The notes beneath the pieces are model-generated. The model worked only from the letters and a program-made list of their open reading frames with translations, ran no database searches and had not been told where the DNA came from. A stretch of 53,337 nt of DNA from Holdemania massiliensis AP2 (GTDB lineage Bacteria; Bacillota_I; Bacilli_A; Erysipelotrichales; Erysipelotrichaceae), in the NCBI RefSeq assembly GCF_000327285.1, contig NZ_HE998567.1, positions 643,142-696,478 of the forward strand. The letters run 5' to 3'. Below are positions 25,351 through 33,207 of the stretch, one piece after another; the stretch's first letter is position 1; each line of letters opens with the position of its first letter. The translations under genes were made by a program, and so were the position numbers.

Positions 25351-26623
25351 ATTTGTTTGTGGAATCCTTAATCAGGTCCAGCGCCTTGCGCAGCCGGACA
25401 TCGTAAGAGATCGAAGACGCCGGAATTAATTCTTTTACCTTGTCTTTCTCCATGTTGTATTGGGAAGCGATCAGACCGTATTCCGTATCGATATCTTCCT
25501 CGCCGACTTCCAGGTTTTCCTGGGTTGCAACCGCATCCAGAACCAAGCGCAGCTTCACTTTGCTTTCAGCGTCCTTGGCCATCTGTTCACGCAGCGTTTC
25601 TTCACTCTGACCTGTGATCTGGAAGAACTGCTGCAGGGAAATGCCCTGCTGCTGCAGACGGTTGGCATAATCCTGAATCATATCATCGGTTTCATTTTTG
25701 ATCATGATTTCCGGGATTTCAACTTCGCAGGCATCCACAACCGTGCTGATCAGCTTGTTGGTCGCTTCATTTTCTGCATTCTGCTGCTTCTGTTCTTCCT
25801 GATTCTTCCGAATCAGCGCTTTTAAGTCTTCCATGGTTTCCACATTCGGAGCATTGACGTCCTTCGCCAGATCGTCGTTCAGCTCCGGCAGAACTTTGGC
25901 TTTGATTTCGTGAACCGTTACTTTGAAGACAACCGGCTGACCCGCCAGTTCAGCAGCCTGATAGTTTTCCGGGAACGTGACGTTGATGTCCTTCGTTTCT
26001 TCCTTCTTCATGCCGATAACCTGTTCTTCAAAGCCTGGGATGAAGCTGTTGGAGCCGATTTCCAGCGGATGATTTTCACCCTTGCCGCCCTCAAATGCAA
26101 CACCATCTTTAAAGCCTTCAAAGTCGATGACCGCGGTATCGCCGTTTTCGACTTCGCCCTCTTCCTTCACTTCCAGTTCGGCAAAGTTTTCCTGAATCCG
26201 CTTCAATTCAGCATCCACTTCTTCCTCACTGACGGAAGTTTCGGCAACTTCATAAGCTAAACCCTTGTATTCGCCCAGCTTGACTTCCGGCTTAACCGCA
26301 AAAGTAAAGCTCATCGTTGCGGCTTCCTCGCTGATTTCTTCAATATTCAGCTCCGGCCGGGAGATCGGCCACAGGCTGTGCTCATCAATGCCGGCATCCA
26401 GCAAATCCTGAGCGCAGTGCTCGACAGCTTCCAGCATAATCTTCTGAGCTGGTACATACTTCTTCGCCATTGCAGCCGGGACGGAACCCTTTCTGAAACC
26501 CGGGATTTCCAGTTCTTTCGCTAATTTATTAAAAGCTTTTTTCTGAGCCGTTTTCCAGTTTTCACCTTCAATGGTGACTTTCAGTTCGCCTGTTGATTTT
26601 TCTTTTAGTGTCCAAGTTGACAT
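25349..26623 (-). CDS. tig: Trigger factor chaperone
   Basis: A ribosome-bound chaperone with peptidyl-prolyl isomerase activity. The 424 residues show the ribosome-docking signature GFRKGSVP near residue 43, an FKBP-type domain in the middle (GDTAVIDFEGFKDGVAFEGG, IGSNSFIPGFEEQVIGM), and a helical C-terminal chaperone domain. Length is normal for Firmicutes. Ribosome site AAGGAGGAC. It precedes lon as in Bacillus (tig-clpX-lon), but clpX is absent here. It has its own promoter and a terminator that overlaps its stop. Confidence 0.96.
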   Translation of the reverse strand: MSTWTLKEKSTGELKVTIEGENWKTAQKKAFNKLAKELEIPGFRKGSVPAAMAKKYVPAQKIMLEAVEHCAQDLLDAGIDEHSLWPISRPELNIEEISEEAATMSFTFAVKPEVKLGEYKGLAYEVAETSVSEEEVDAELKRIQENFAELEVKEEGEVENGDTAVIDFEGFKDGVAFEGGKGENHPLEIGSNSFIPGFEEQVIGMKKEETKDINVTFPENYQAAELAGQPVVFKVTVHEIKAKVLPELNDDLAKDVNAPNVETMEDLKALIRKNQEEQKQQNAENEATNKLISTVVDACEVEIPEIMIKNETDDMIQDYANRLQQQGISLQQFFQITGQSEETLREQMAKDAESKVKLRLVLDAVATQENLEVGEEDIDTEYGLIASQYNMEKDKVKELIPASSISYDVRLRKALDLIKDSTNK

Positions 26624-26657
26624 AAACTTCTTTGTCCTCCTTATGTCTAGCCTTTCT

Positions 26658-26685
26658 ATTATAACAAATGTTATCTGAATTTCAA
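26658..26685 (-). promoter_or_regulatory. Promoter of tig
   Basis: TTGAAA, 16 bp, TATAAT on the minus strand. The -35 overlaps the last codon of the upstream gene. Predicted start near 26651, giving a short leader with AAGGAGG. Confidence 0.75.
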
Positions 26686-27413
26686 ATAAATTGGCTTTTT
26701 AAATCAAATAAATTGACATTTTCAAGCTGCTGCTGAGATGCGAACTGACGCCATCCTTCCTCATCCTGCATACTGCAGTATACTAGATGAACACAGCTGG
26801 CCGCAAGCGAGACGCCCTCTTCTTCCTCAAAACCCAGCGGCAGCGCCAGGTAAGCCTCACGGATCAGCACCTGTTCGCACAGATTAAATAAGGAAGGGTT
26901 CTCATTTTCCAGCCATTCGCGCAGCTGTGAACGGGCGGCAAGAAACCCATCGCTTTCCGCGGCCCCTTCTTGGTAGCGGGGAATAAACGTATATTGAATT
27001 CCATCGCGGTTCAGCGTCAGCTCCTCATTAATCTGCTGCTCAATCAGCGAATCGATCAGCAGCGCTGAAGCCAGCGGATCCGGATCCGTTTTTAAATAGA
27101 CCCGCACAAGATCCAGACAGGAGCGCAGATTCATCCCGTGCATGGCGTCGACAGCCTTGAGCTGCTGCTCGCGCCCGCCTTTCAAGCTTTCTTCAATTTC
27201 ATCCAGACTCATCCCGCCGGCAGAAGGCCTGCGGTTTTCAGCGGCCAGTCCGCGCAGCTGCTGATCAAACTGGCGCAATACCGGAAGAATGTCGGAAGGC
27301 ACATACGGCATTGCCAGTTCCGTATCGACCTTTGTCCGAGCTTCCTCGAATCGTCCCTGAGCGATCAGCTCTGTGATTTCCTCAATCAGTTCTGCATAAA
27401 ATCCCGAGCTCAT
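26682..27413 (-). CDS. Conserved hypothetical protein, DUF3196-like
   Basis: A 243-residue soluble, largely helical acidic protein. The N-terminal helix-turn-helix repeats (AELIEEITELIAQGRFEEAR, TELAMPYVPSDILPVLRQF) resemble the DUF3196 family described from mycoplasmas (MPN330/MG237 type), a TPR-like fold of unknown function. I recognise this only from the pattern, so the family name is tentative. The frame starts earlier at GTG, but AAGGAGTGATGAAG spacing fits the ATG at 27413. Its leader contains a terminator-like hairpin. It sits between tig and tRNA-Arg. Confidence 0.65.
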   Translation of the reverse strand: MSSGFYAELIEEITELIAQGRFEEARTKVDTELAMPYVPSDILPVLRQFDQQLRGLAAENRRPSAGGMSLDEIEESLKGGREQQLKAVDAMHGMNLRSCLDLVRVYLKTDPDPLASALLIDSLIEQQINEELTLNRDGIQYTFIPRYQEGAAESDGFLAARSQLREWLENENPSLFNLCEQVLIREAYLALPLGFEEEEGVSLAASCVHLVYCSMQDEEGWRQFASQQQLENVNLFDLKSQFI

Positions 27414-27439
27414 CTTCATCACTCCTTTATCAAAAAGAA

Positions 27440-27456
27440 AAGAAGGAAACCTTCTT
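27440..27456 (-). promoter_or_regulatory. Terminator-like hairpin in the leader of the DUF3196-like gene
   Basis: On the minus strand AAGAAGG and CCTTCTT pair around TTT, followed by TTCTTTTTG. A TGTTATAAT extended -10 at 27469-27474 predicts transcription from about 27462, so the hairpin would be in the 5' leader, 27 nt before the start codon. It could be an attenuator or a leftover terminator. Confidence 0.4.
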
Positions 27457-27517
27457 CTGTTTGTTCCTATTATAACACAAGCCCTTCATTCCCGCATGCT
27501 TTTTGCCTGCAAGGAAG

Positions 27518-27542
27518 AAAAAAATCCTTCATTGAAGGATTT
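27518..27542 (-). terminator. Terminator of the tRNA-Arg gene
   Basis: On the minus strand AAATCCTTC and GAAGGATTT pair around a very short loop, followed by a T run. It begins 11 bp after the encoded CCA end. Confidence 0.85.
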
Positions 27543-27552
27543 CTGTTATAAG

Positions 27553-27629
27553 TGGCGTCCCGGAAGGGACTCGAACCCCTGACCGTGCGCTTAGAAGGCG
27601 CATGCTCTATCCAGCTGAGCTACCGGGAC
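27553..27629 (-). tRNA. tRNA-Arg (anticodon UCU)
   Basis: A full cloverleaf reads on the minus strand. It has a seven-pair acceptor stem GTCCCGG/CCGGGAC, D-arm AGCTCAGCTGGATAGAGC, an anticodon stem TGCGC/GCGCA with loop CTTCTAA (anticodon TCT, reading AGA/AGG), a T-arm with GTTCGAGTC, discriminator G and a genomically encoded CCA. It has its own promoter and terminator. Confidence 0.97.
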
Positions 27630-27661
27630 AGCATTCGTTCAACTGTTTTGAACGCTCAATC

Positions 27662-27690
27662 ATAATATCAAAAAGCGTTGAAGAATGCAA
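27662..27690 (-). promoter_or_regulatory. Promoter of tRNA-Arg
   Basis: TTGCAT, 17 bp, TATTAT on the minus strand, predicting a start about 25 nt before the mature tRNA 5' end. Confidence 0.65.
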
Positions 27691-27729
27691 GTCATTTTGG
27701 CATATTTTGTTGACAGCGTACATTGAGCA

Positions 27730-28197
27730 TCAAAACCGCGTCCAGTTGACACGTTCGATGTTCATTTCCCCCTCCTCAATCGTAATTACCGCATAACACG
27801 GCGGGGTGCCGTCGCGGTTGCGGGACAGCGCGCCCGGGTTCACAAGAACCACACCGTCACGCTGCTGGCTGGAAAAAATATGCGTATGTCCGTAAAAGAC
27901 AAAGTCGCAGCCTTGCCGCCGCGCTTTGCTGACCAACATATCGAGCTGACCCATATACAGATGATGATGGCCGTGAACAATCATCATGCGATGATTTTCC
28001 AGTTCCAAAATCTTCATCTCCGGATACTCATAATAAAAATCATTGTTGCCCCTGACGCACACATACCCCTGTAAAAACTGCGGCGGCAGCTCGCTGTCCC
28101 CGCAATGGATAAACACATCCGCATCCCGATGGAGCTCTAAAATCTGCTCCAGCGGTTCAGTCCGACCGTGGTTATCACTGACCACTACTATCTTCAT
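27730..28197 (-). CDS. YfcE/YsnB-family metallophosphoesterase
   Basis: A 155-residue compact phosphodiesterase of the MJ0936/YfcE family. The two-metal motifs are all present: VVSDNHG near residue 5, IHCGDSE, VRGNND, VHGHHH and YGHTH. Physiological substrates of this family are uncertain. In Bacillus ysnB ends the racE-gerM-rph-ysnA-ysnB cluster. Here murI, gerM and this gene keep that order while rph and ysnA are missing. gerM stops 40 bp upstream. Confidence 0.9.
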   Translation of the reverse strand: MKIVVVSDNHGRTEPLEQILELHRDADVFIHCGDSELPPQFLQGYVCVRGNNDFYYEYPEMKILELENHRMMIVHGHHHLYMGQLDMLVSKARRQGCDFVFYGHTHIFSSQQRDGVVLVNPGALSRNRDGTPPCYAVITIEEGEMNIERVNWTRF

Positions 28198-28237
28198 TTT
28201 ACCACCTGTACTAATAATATCAGATTTACCGTCTTCC

Positions 28238-29224
28238 TTAAAGCAATATTTGGTTGAGAATCAAGGAATTTAAGTCAATCGGATCATCGTTGACACCGCT
28301 GAGATTCACCGTCACCCCATCGACCTGCAGTTCTACGCGACTGACGCCCAATGAGCTTTGAATGCTTAAAAGCAAACTGGTAACCAGCTCTTCATTGACT
28401 TTCTTTTCCTCATCCAGAATCTCGCCGTTCACGTTAATTGTCAGTAAATCCGCATCCAGCGAGCAATCCAAGACGGCAATCGGTGTTTGGGCTAAGGGCT
28501 GTTTCAGCTGACTGAACACGCTGATATCCGACAGAATGGAAGACAGGGTATCCTGCAGACTGGTCTGATTGCTGATGCGCAGCGTCTTCGGCACATACAC
28601 GCTCATGCCATTTTTCTGGCGGGTATAGAACACGGTTAGGGAATGACTGTCATGCAGACGGTTGACGGTATTTTCAAAATTGTTGATTCCGATCTGCCGG
28701 TTTAACGGCATCGGCACCGGGGTTGACAGCTGCGGCATATGCGTCAGCGGTTCGCCGGCCAGATAAAGCAGCACCTCGCTGACCTCATCAAACTGCGTGA
28801 CTGCCCAGGTCACCCCTTCCAATAACCGCATCTCCGTTTTGGGATCATAATTGCGAAAATTCTCTGGAAAGTACAGCGACAGCTGACTGCCCTGCAGCGA
28901 GCAGCTTTCAAGCTGGGCATTGTTTGGCAGCAGGCCGCGGACCCCCTGCACCGGTTCATTGCCGATCGTCATTAGCCGCAGCACCTCGGCGATTTTCTGA
29001 TTCAAGTCCAGGTTTTCCTCAATCCCCAGCGTATAGGGAATCAGGGTTGCATCTTCATCCAGCAAATAGACTTGGACCATATCCCCGCTGGCGCCAGGAC
29101 CGCTGACGGTCGTGATGGACTGCGGGCGGGAAGGCCACAGCACGGTGGTCAGATAAGCAGCCAGCGCTACCGCTCCGAACATCAAGGCTGCGCCCTGCTT
29201 CAAAGTTTCAGGTTTGATTTTCAT
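28238..29224 (-). CDS. gerM: GerM-like protein with two GerMN domains
   Basis: A predicted membrane-anchored protein of 328 residues. It has an N-terminal hydrophobic helix (about residues 12-30), then two GerMN domains, one around 45-170 (VQVYLLDEDATLIPYTLGI, EMRLLEGVTWAV) and one around 195-325 (LTVFYTRQKNGMSVYVPKTL, LLLSIQSSLGVSRVELQV). GerM in Bacillus is needed for normal sporulation and germination. The first ATG lies too close to AGGAGG, so the in-frame ATG at 29224 is preferred. It is preceded by a terminator that ends murI and a sequence CATACACT like the -10 of mother-cell sigma factors, so it may be transcribed separately. Confidence 0.85.
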   Translation of the reverse strand: MKIKPETLKQGAALMFGAVALAAYLTTVLWPSRPQSITTVSGPGASGDMVQVYLLDEDATLIPYTLGIEENLDLNQKIAEVLRLMTIGNEPVQGVRGLLPNNAQLESCSLQGSQLSLYFPENFRNYDPKTEMRLLEGVTWAVTQFDEVSEVLLYLAGEPLTHMPQLSTPVPMPLNRQIGINNFENTVNRLHDSHSLTVFYTRQKNGMSVYVPKTLRISNQTSLQDTLSSILSDISVFSQLKQPLAQTPIAVLDCSLDADLLTINVNGEILDEEKKVNEELVTSLLLSIQSSLGVSRVELQVDGVTVNLSGVNDDPIDLNSLILNQILL

Positions 29225-29243
29225 GAACATCCCCTCCTGTCAC

Positions 29244-29251
29244 AGTGTATG
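29244..29251 (-). promoter_or_regulatory. Possible mother-cell sigma -10 element before gerM
   Basis: CATACACT on the minus strand fits the SigE-type -10 pattern (CATACAnT), placed about 20 bp before the preferred ATG. No clear -35 was found, so this is weak. Confidence 0.25.
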
Positions 29252-29316
29252 CGCGCCTGCTTCAGGAAATGATGCCCAGGACAAATTGAAATACCGGATT
29301 ATGAAGCCGGAGCGGC

Positions 29317-29345
29317 AGAAAAAAAGAACAGGTTTCCCTATTCTT
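29317..29345 (-). terminator. Terminator of murI
   Basis: On the minus strand AAGAATAGG and CCTGTTCTT pair over 9 bp around a GAAA tetraloop, followed by T7. It separates murI from gerM. Confidence 0.88.
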
Positions 29346-29387
29346 CGATCGGCAGGAAAGCGGATTGTTCATCCATCCACTGTTTTC

Positions 29388-30122
29388 TTATTTTTCGATT
29401 TGAACATGTTCGCAAACTGTATCCCAACGCATTAATTGATGCAGCTGCCGGCTTAACTGTTCCCCGCTGCCGGTCGTCACGATCCGCAGAGTTCCCTGAC
29501 CCGCTTTCTTTGGTGCTTCTAACGCAATGCTTTCCGAATCGATCAGCGGTATCTGCAGGACCTCCGCAAACTGCTCGCGGGCAAAGGGAAAATGCGTACA
29601 GGCCAGCACCGCCGCGTCATATTGCCCACGATAGGCTCTGAGCTCACCTTGAAGATAAGCCAAGATTTCCTGCTTTGGGCACAGATGTTCAATCATAAAC
29701 GCCAGACAGCTCAACCCGACCTCTGTGACTTCCGCCTGCGGACGCTGCTGAGCCAGCACTTGTTTATAGCGGTGCGACTGAACGGTGAACGGCGTGGCCA
29801 AAACAAGAATTTTCCGGGCAGACTCGGGAATCAGTTCACAGGTTTTGGAAATAATCTCAATCACCTGCGCCTGTCCGATATACCTACGGGCAATTCCGGT
29901 TGCACTGGCGGTATTGCAGGCCACGACAATCGTCTTTGCGCCCTGATCTTCCAGCCATCTCAGATTCTGCTGCAGAAGCTCCAGCAGGGTATCGCGGTCG
30001 AGCGAACCATAGGGAACGTGCGCCTGATCTGCCAGGTAGATGAAATCTTCCTGCCCCCAGCGCTGACGCAGCTGATCCAATAACCGCAGTCCGCCGATGC
30101 CTGAATCAAAAACACCGATCAT
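29388..30122 (-). CDS. murI: Glutamate racemase
   Basis: Makes D-glutamate for peptidoglycan from L-glutamate without cofactor. The 244 residues carry both catalytic Cys motifs, VACNTASAT near residue 69 and LACTHFPF near 175, plus the N-terminal FDSGIGGL and VPYGSLDRD substrate loops. Length is slightly below the usual 260-270. The ATG overlaps the stop of the VanY-like gene as ATGA, so the two cell-wall enzymes are translationally coupled. Gene order matches racE in the Bacillus gerE-ysmB-racE-gerM region. Confidence 0.95.
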   Translation of the reverse strand: MIGVFDSGIGGLRLLDQLRQRWGQEDFIYLADQAHVPYGSLDRDTLLELLQQNLRWLEDQGAKTIVVACNTASATGIARRYIGQAQVIEIISKTCELIPESARKILVLATPFTVQSHRYKQVLAQQRPQAEVTEVGLSCLAFMIEHLCPKQEILAYLQGELRAYRGQYDAAVLACTHFPFAREQFAEVLQIPLIDSESIALEAPKKAGQGTLRIVTTGSGEQLSRQLHQLMRWDTVCEHVQIEK

Positions 30123-31132
30123 TCTGTCCCCTCTTTCAATGTATGATGTGCCTCGACCAGCTGCTGCGCCAGAGCCAGACCGACATAGCGGTAATGCTCA
30201 GGCCGGGCCAGTTTGTTGGTCTCGGTCACTTTGTCTTCGGTGTACGACTGGACAAACCCGAACCGCCAGGCATTTTCCTGCAGCCATTGCGATTGGGGCG
30301 TCGTACTGAAATCCTCCGCATTCTTGCCGGTCGCGGCGAAATCCACAGCTAAGCCTAGCTGATGTTCACTGTGTCCGGGATAATCGACATACAGAATGGC
30401 TGAAGAACCATACTGTTCTTTTGCCAGCTTAAACAGCTCTTCCTGTTTTTGATAACTGACATAACCTTCAGTTACTATTAACCCGCCGCAGGCACGGCTG
30501 CTGACTTCCGCCTCCGCCGCTTCACACAGCTGTTTTAAAGGATACTGAATCCGCTCATCCACAAGGATCGGCTTTTCCTCGCCGTCAAGCTCCACCGTCA
30601 GCTGCGGGATATCCGTCAGTGCCTGCAGATGCAGCGGCACATGCGTAGCGATCGTATGATCATCATCCACCAGCGTGTCTAAGGCTGAAGGATCAAGCAC
30701 AAGCGAAGCGCTGCGGTAATATGGATCGCCGCGGTCCAGCCAGTCTTTCACTTCTTCATAGCTGTAAACAAGCATCAGCTGAGCCAGATCCTGCACGGCA
30801 ATCTGATCGCGGGTTTCCTCCACCATGTTTACGATTGCCACCGGGGCATAGTTGCGGTAAGAAAACGCTTCTTCCATGTAATTGTATTCCGGGGCATGAT
30901 AAACACTGAACCGTTCCGCCTGAATATACGGCACAAAGGTCGAAGGGGCGATCGAATATTCAATGATATATTCGATATCCGCATCGCTTAAGTATTCATC
31001 GATCAGCTCCCGGCTTTCCGGATCCTGGTACGGATAGCGGGAAAGCCGGTCATAGCGGATATTCATCACGATTAAACAACCGGCGCACAGCACAGCGACG
31101 GCTGCGACAAAAAGCAAGCGTTTGATTTTCAA
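30119..31132 (-). CDS. VanY-type D-alanyl-D-alanine carboxypeptidase (peptidase M15B)
   Basis: A membrane-anchored zinc peptidase acting on the peptidoglycan stem. The 337 residues begin with a basic segment and one hydrophobic helix (about 5-25). A 170-residue spacer region of unknown role follows, then the C-terminal M15 domain with SEHQLGLAVDFA (zinc His and Asp) and EHYRYVG (catalytic Glu and zinc His). The likely start is TTG at 31132, six bases after GAGGTGG. A GTG three codons earlier overlaps that site. A TGTTATACT extended -10 at 31152-31157 gives a leader of about 13 nt. It is coupled to murI and stands where Bacillus has ysmB. Confidence 0.87.
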   Translation of the reverse strand: MKIKRLLFVAAVAVLCAGCLIVMNIRYDRLSRYPYQDPESRELIDEYLSDADIEYIIEYSIAPSTFVPYIQAERFSVYHAPEYNYMEEAFSYRNYAPVAIVNMVEETRDQIAVQDLAQLMLVYSYEEVKDWLDRGDPYYRSASLVLDPSALDTLVDDDHTIATHVPLHLQALTDIPQLTVELDGEEKPILVDERIQYPLKQLCEAAEAEVSSRACGGLIVTEGYVSYQKQEELFKLAKEQYGSSAILYVDYPGHSEHQLGLAVDFAATGKNAEDFSTTPQSQWLQENAWRFGFVQSYTEDKVTETNKLARPEHYRYVGLALAQQLVEAHHTLKEGTE

Positions 31133-31170
31133 AAAAACCACCTCATGTCTTAGTATAACATAAATCCAAA

Positions 31171-31194
31171 AGAATAGCCCCCTCTTGGGGGCTA
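31171..31194 (-). terminator. Terminator overlapping the gerE stop codon
   Basis: On the minus strand TAGCCCCC and GGGGGCTA pair around a 4-nt loop, followed by TTCTTTT. The first arm begins with the TAG stop codon of gerE. Confidence 0.8.
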
Positions 31195-31395
31195 GATTTC
31201 AATTTCGCGGCATCGGATCAGCTCCACGACAGCCTGCGCCCGACCTTTGACGGCCAGCTTCAGGATCACGTTGGAGATGTGGTTGCGGACGGTTTTCTCA
31301 CTGATGTTCAGCTTTTCACTGATCTCTTTCGTATCGTAATTGCTGACCAACAGATCAAAGACTTCCTTTTCCCGCCGGGTCAGAATCTTTTTCAT
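31192..31395 (-). CDS. gerE: GerE-like LuxR-type regulator
   Basis: A 67-residue stand-alone LuxR/GerE helix-turn-helix protein, almost entirely DNA-binding domain: LTRREKEVFDLLVSN, then EISEKLNISEKTVRNHISN with the recognition helix, then a short C-terminal helix. GerE of Bacillus (74 residues) controls late mother-cell genes during sporulation. It sits between uvrC and the murI/gerM block as in Bacillus. Ribosome site AGAGGAGG. CATACTATG at 31430-31422 resembles a SigK -10 (CATAnnnTA, one mismatch). Co-transcription with uvrC is also possible. Short LuxR proteins exist outside sporulation, so orthology leans on position. Confidence 0.85.
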   Translation of the reverse strand: MKKILTRREKEVFDLLVSNYDTKEISEKLNISEKTVRNHISNVILKLAVKGRAQAVVELIRCREIEI

Positions 31396-31443
31396 TCCAG
31401 TCCTCCTCTTGGTTTCTAAACCATAGTATGCAGGACAGTCCGG

Positions 31444-33207
31444 TTAAGGTTCCACATGCAGCGTATCAAAAATTCTTTCTGCAACCTCAGCCGGCACGAC
31501 TTGGGCAATTTCCTCGATGCTGGCCTCTTTTAAGCGCTTAAAACTCTTAAATGTACTCATCAGCTTTTTCTTCCGGACTTCGCCAACCCCTTCAATTTCA
31601 TCCAGAATGGATTTCGTCTGGGCTTTCTGACGCAGCTTGCGGTGATAGCTGATCGCAAACCGGTGAACTTCATCCTGCATCCGCGTCAACAGAAAGAACA
31701 GCGCGGATCCTGGTTCAACGTCGACAATCTCCAGATTCTGATTCATCAAGCTCGCGGTCTGATGCTTTTCATTTTTAACCAAACCGCAGATTGGGATATC
31801 CAGATCCAGCGAACCGAGGATTTCCTTGGCCGCTTCAATCTGCGTCAGCCCGCCGTCGACCAAAAGCAGATCCGGGAACCGGCCGCCCTCGTTTAACAGC
31901 CGGAAGTAACGCCGGTACAGCACTTCCTTCATCGAGTCAACATCGCTGTTTTCGGTATGCAGCTTAAACAACCGATAGTCGTTCTTGCACGGCAGCCCAT
32001 CCTCAAATACGACCATCCCAGCAACGGTAAAAGCCCCGGAGATATGCGAGTTATCGAAGATTTCGATCCGCGACAAACCGGGAATCCGCAGTTTTTGAGC
32101 CAGCTGCCGCATTGATTCTTCCGTCGTTTCATTCTGGCGCTCCATGACCTCAAACTTTTGCAGCAGGTTGGTCTTGGCATTGTTGGACGCCATTTCCAGC
32201 AGTTTCTTGCGATAGCCTTTGACCGGCTGAATCAGCTTGCAGGTGATGACTTCCTGCAAGGCTTCAATATCCAGCTCCAACGGCACGATCACCTCCTGAG
32301 GCAGCGGATGGTTCTGATAATACTGCATCAGAAAGGAGATCAGTTCTTCCTCGGGATCACCATACAGCGGAGTGAGCGACAGCTGCCGTTCCAGCAGCTT
32401 GCCGGAACGGATGAAGAAACCCTGAATGGCCAGATAGCCCTTATCTGCGTAGCAGGCAAAGACGTCGCGGTCTTTGTTGTCCTCAACCTGAACCTGCTGC
32501 TTATCTGTGATGTGTTCAATCGAGGTGATCAGATCGCGGTATTCGCGGGCCTTTTCAAACGCCAGTTCTTCAACCGCGGCATTCATCTTGGTTTTCAGTT
32601 CACTGACCAGATCCTTGACATCCCCACGCAGAAATCGGGCGATTTTTTCTGAGATTTCCTTATAGATTTCCGGATCAACGGTCAGCTCGCAGGGACCGAG
32701 ACACTGGCCGATATGATAGTACAGGCATAGTTTCTTCGGCATCTTCTCACACTTGCGCAGCGGATAGAGCTGATTGAGCAGCTTCATCGTCTGATGGGCC
32801 GCGGAAGCATCAGGAAACGGCCCGAAATATTTCGCTTTGCGGTCCTTTTTGGCGTCGCGCACCACCCGTAAGGTCGGATAGGCTTCGTTGGTTAGTTTTA
32901 TATAAGGATAAGAGGAATCATCCATGAACATAATGTTGTAGCGCGGACGGTATTTTTTAATCAGATTGATTTCCAGCACAAGCGCTTCTTTTTCGCTGGA
33001 GGTCACAATGTAGTCAAAGTCAACGATGTTGCTGACAAGCTTGGTCGTCTTGTAATTGTGCGCTCCGACAAAATATTGGTTAACGCGGTTTTTCAGCTTC
33101 TTCGCTTTGCCGACATAGATGATCGTATCATTTTTATCTTTCATCAAATAACAGCCCGGCTCCAGCGGCAGCGTCTGCAGCTTGGCCTTCAGCGCAGAAC
33201 TGATCAT
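31444..33207 (-). CDS. uvrC: Excinuclease ABC subunit C
   Basis: Makes both incisions in nucleotide excision repair together with UvrB. The 587 residues show an N-terminal GIY-YIG nuclease (GCYLMKDKNDTIIYVGKAKK, with catalytic Arg downstream), a Cys-containing segment (CLYYHIGQCLGPC), the UvrB-binding UVR motif around 205-225, the RNase H-like C-terminal nuclease (IEIFDNSHISGAF, LLVDGGLTQ), and terminal helix-hairpin-helix motifs (EIEGVGEVRKKKLM). The ATG overlaps the mutS2 stop as ATGA. Length is normal. Confidence 0.96.
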   Translation of the reverse strand: MISSALKAKLQTLPLEPGCYLMKDKNDTIIYVGKAKKLKNRVNQYFVGAHNYKTTKLVSNIVDFDYIVTSSEKEALVLEINLIKKYRPRYNIMFMDDSSYPYIKLTNEAYPTLRVVRDAKKDRKAKYFGPFPDASAAHQTMKLLNQLYPLRKCEKMPKKLCLYYHIGQCLGPCELTVDPEIYKEISEKIARFLRGDVKDLVSELKTKMNAAVEELAFEKAREYRDLITSIEHITDKQQVQVEDNKDRDVFACYADKGYLAIQGFFIRSGKLLERQLSLTPLYGDPEEELISFLMQYYQNHPLPQEVIVPLELDIEALQEVITCKLIQPVKGYRKKLLEMASNNAKTNLLQKFEVMERQNETTEESMRQLAQKLRIPGLSRIEIFDNSHISGAFTVAGMVVFEDGLPCKNDYRLFKLHTENSDVDSMKEVLYRRYFRLLNEGGRFPDLLLVDGGLTQIEAAKEILGSLDLDIPICGLVKNEKHQTASLMNQNLEIVDVEPGSALFFLLTRMQDEVHRFAISYHRKLRQKAQTKSILDEIEGVGEVRKKKLMSTFKSFKRLKEASIEEIAQVVPAEVAERIFDTLHVEP

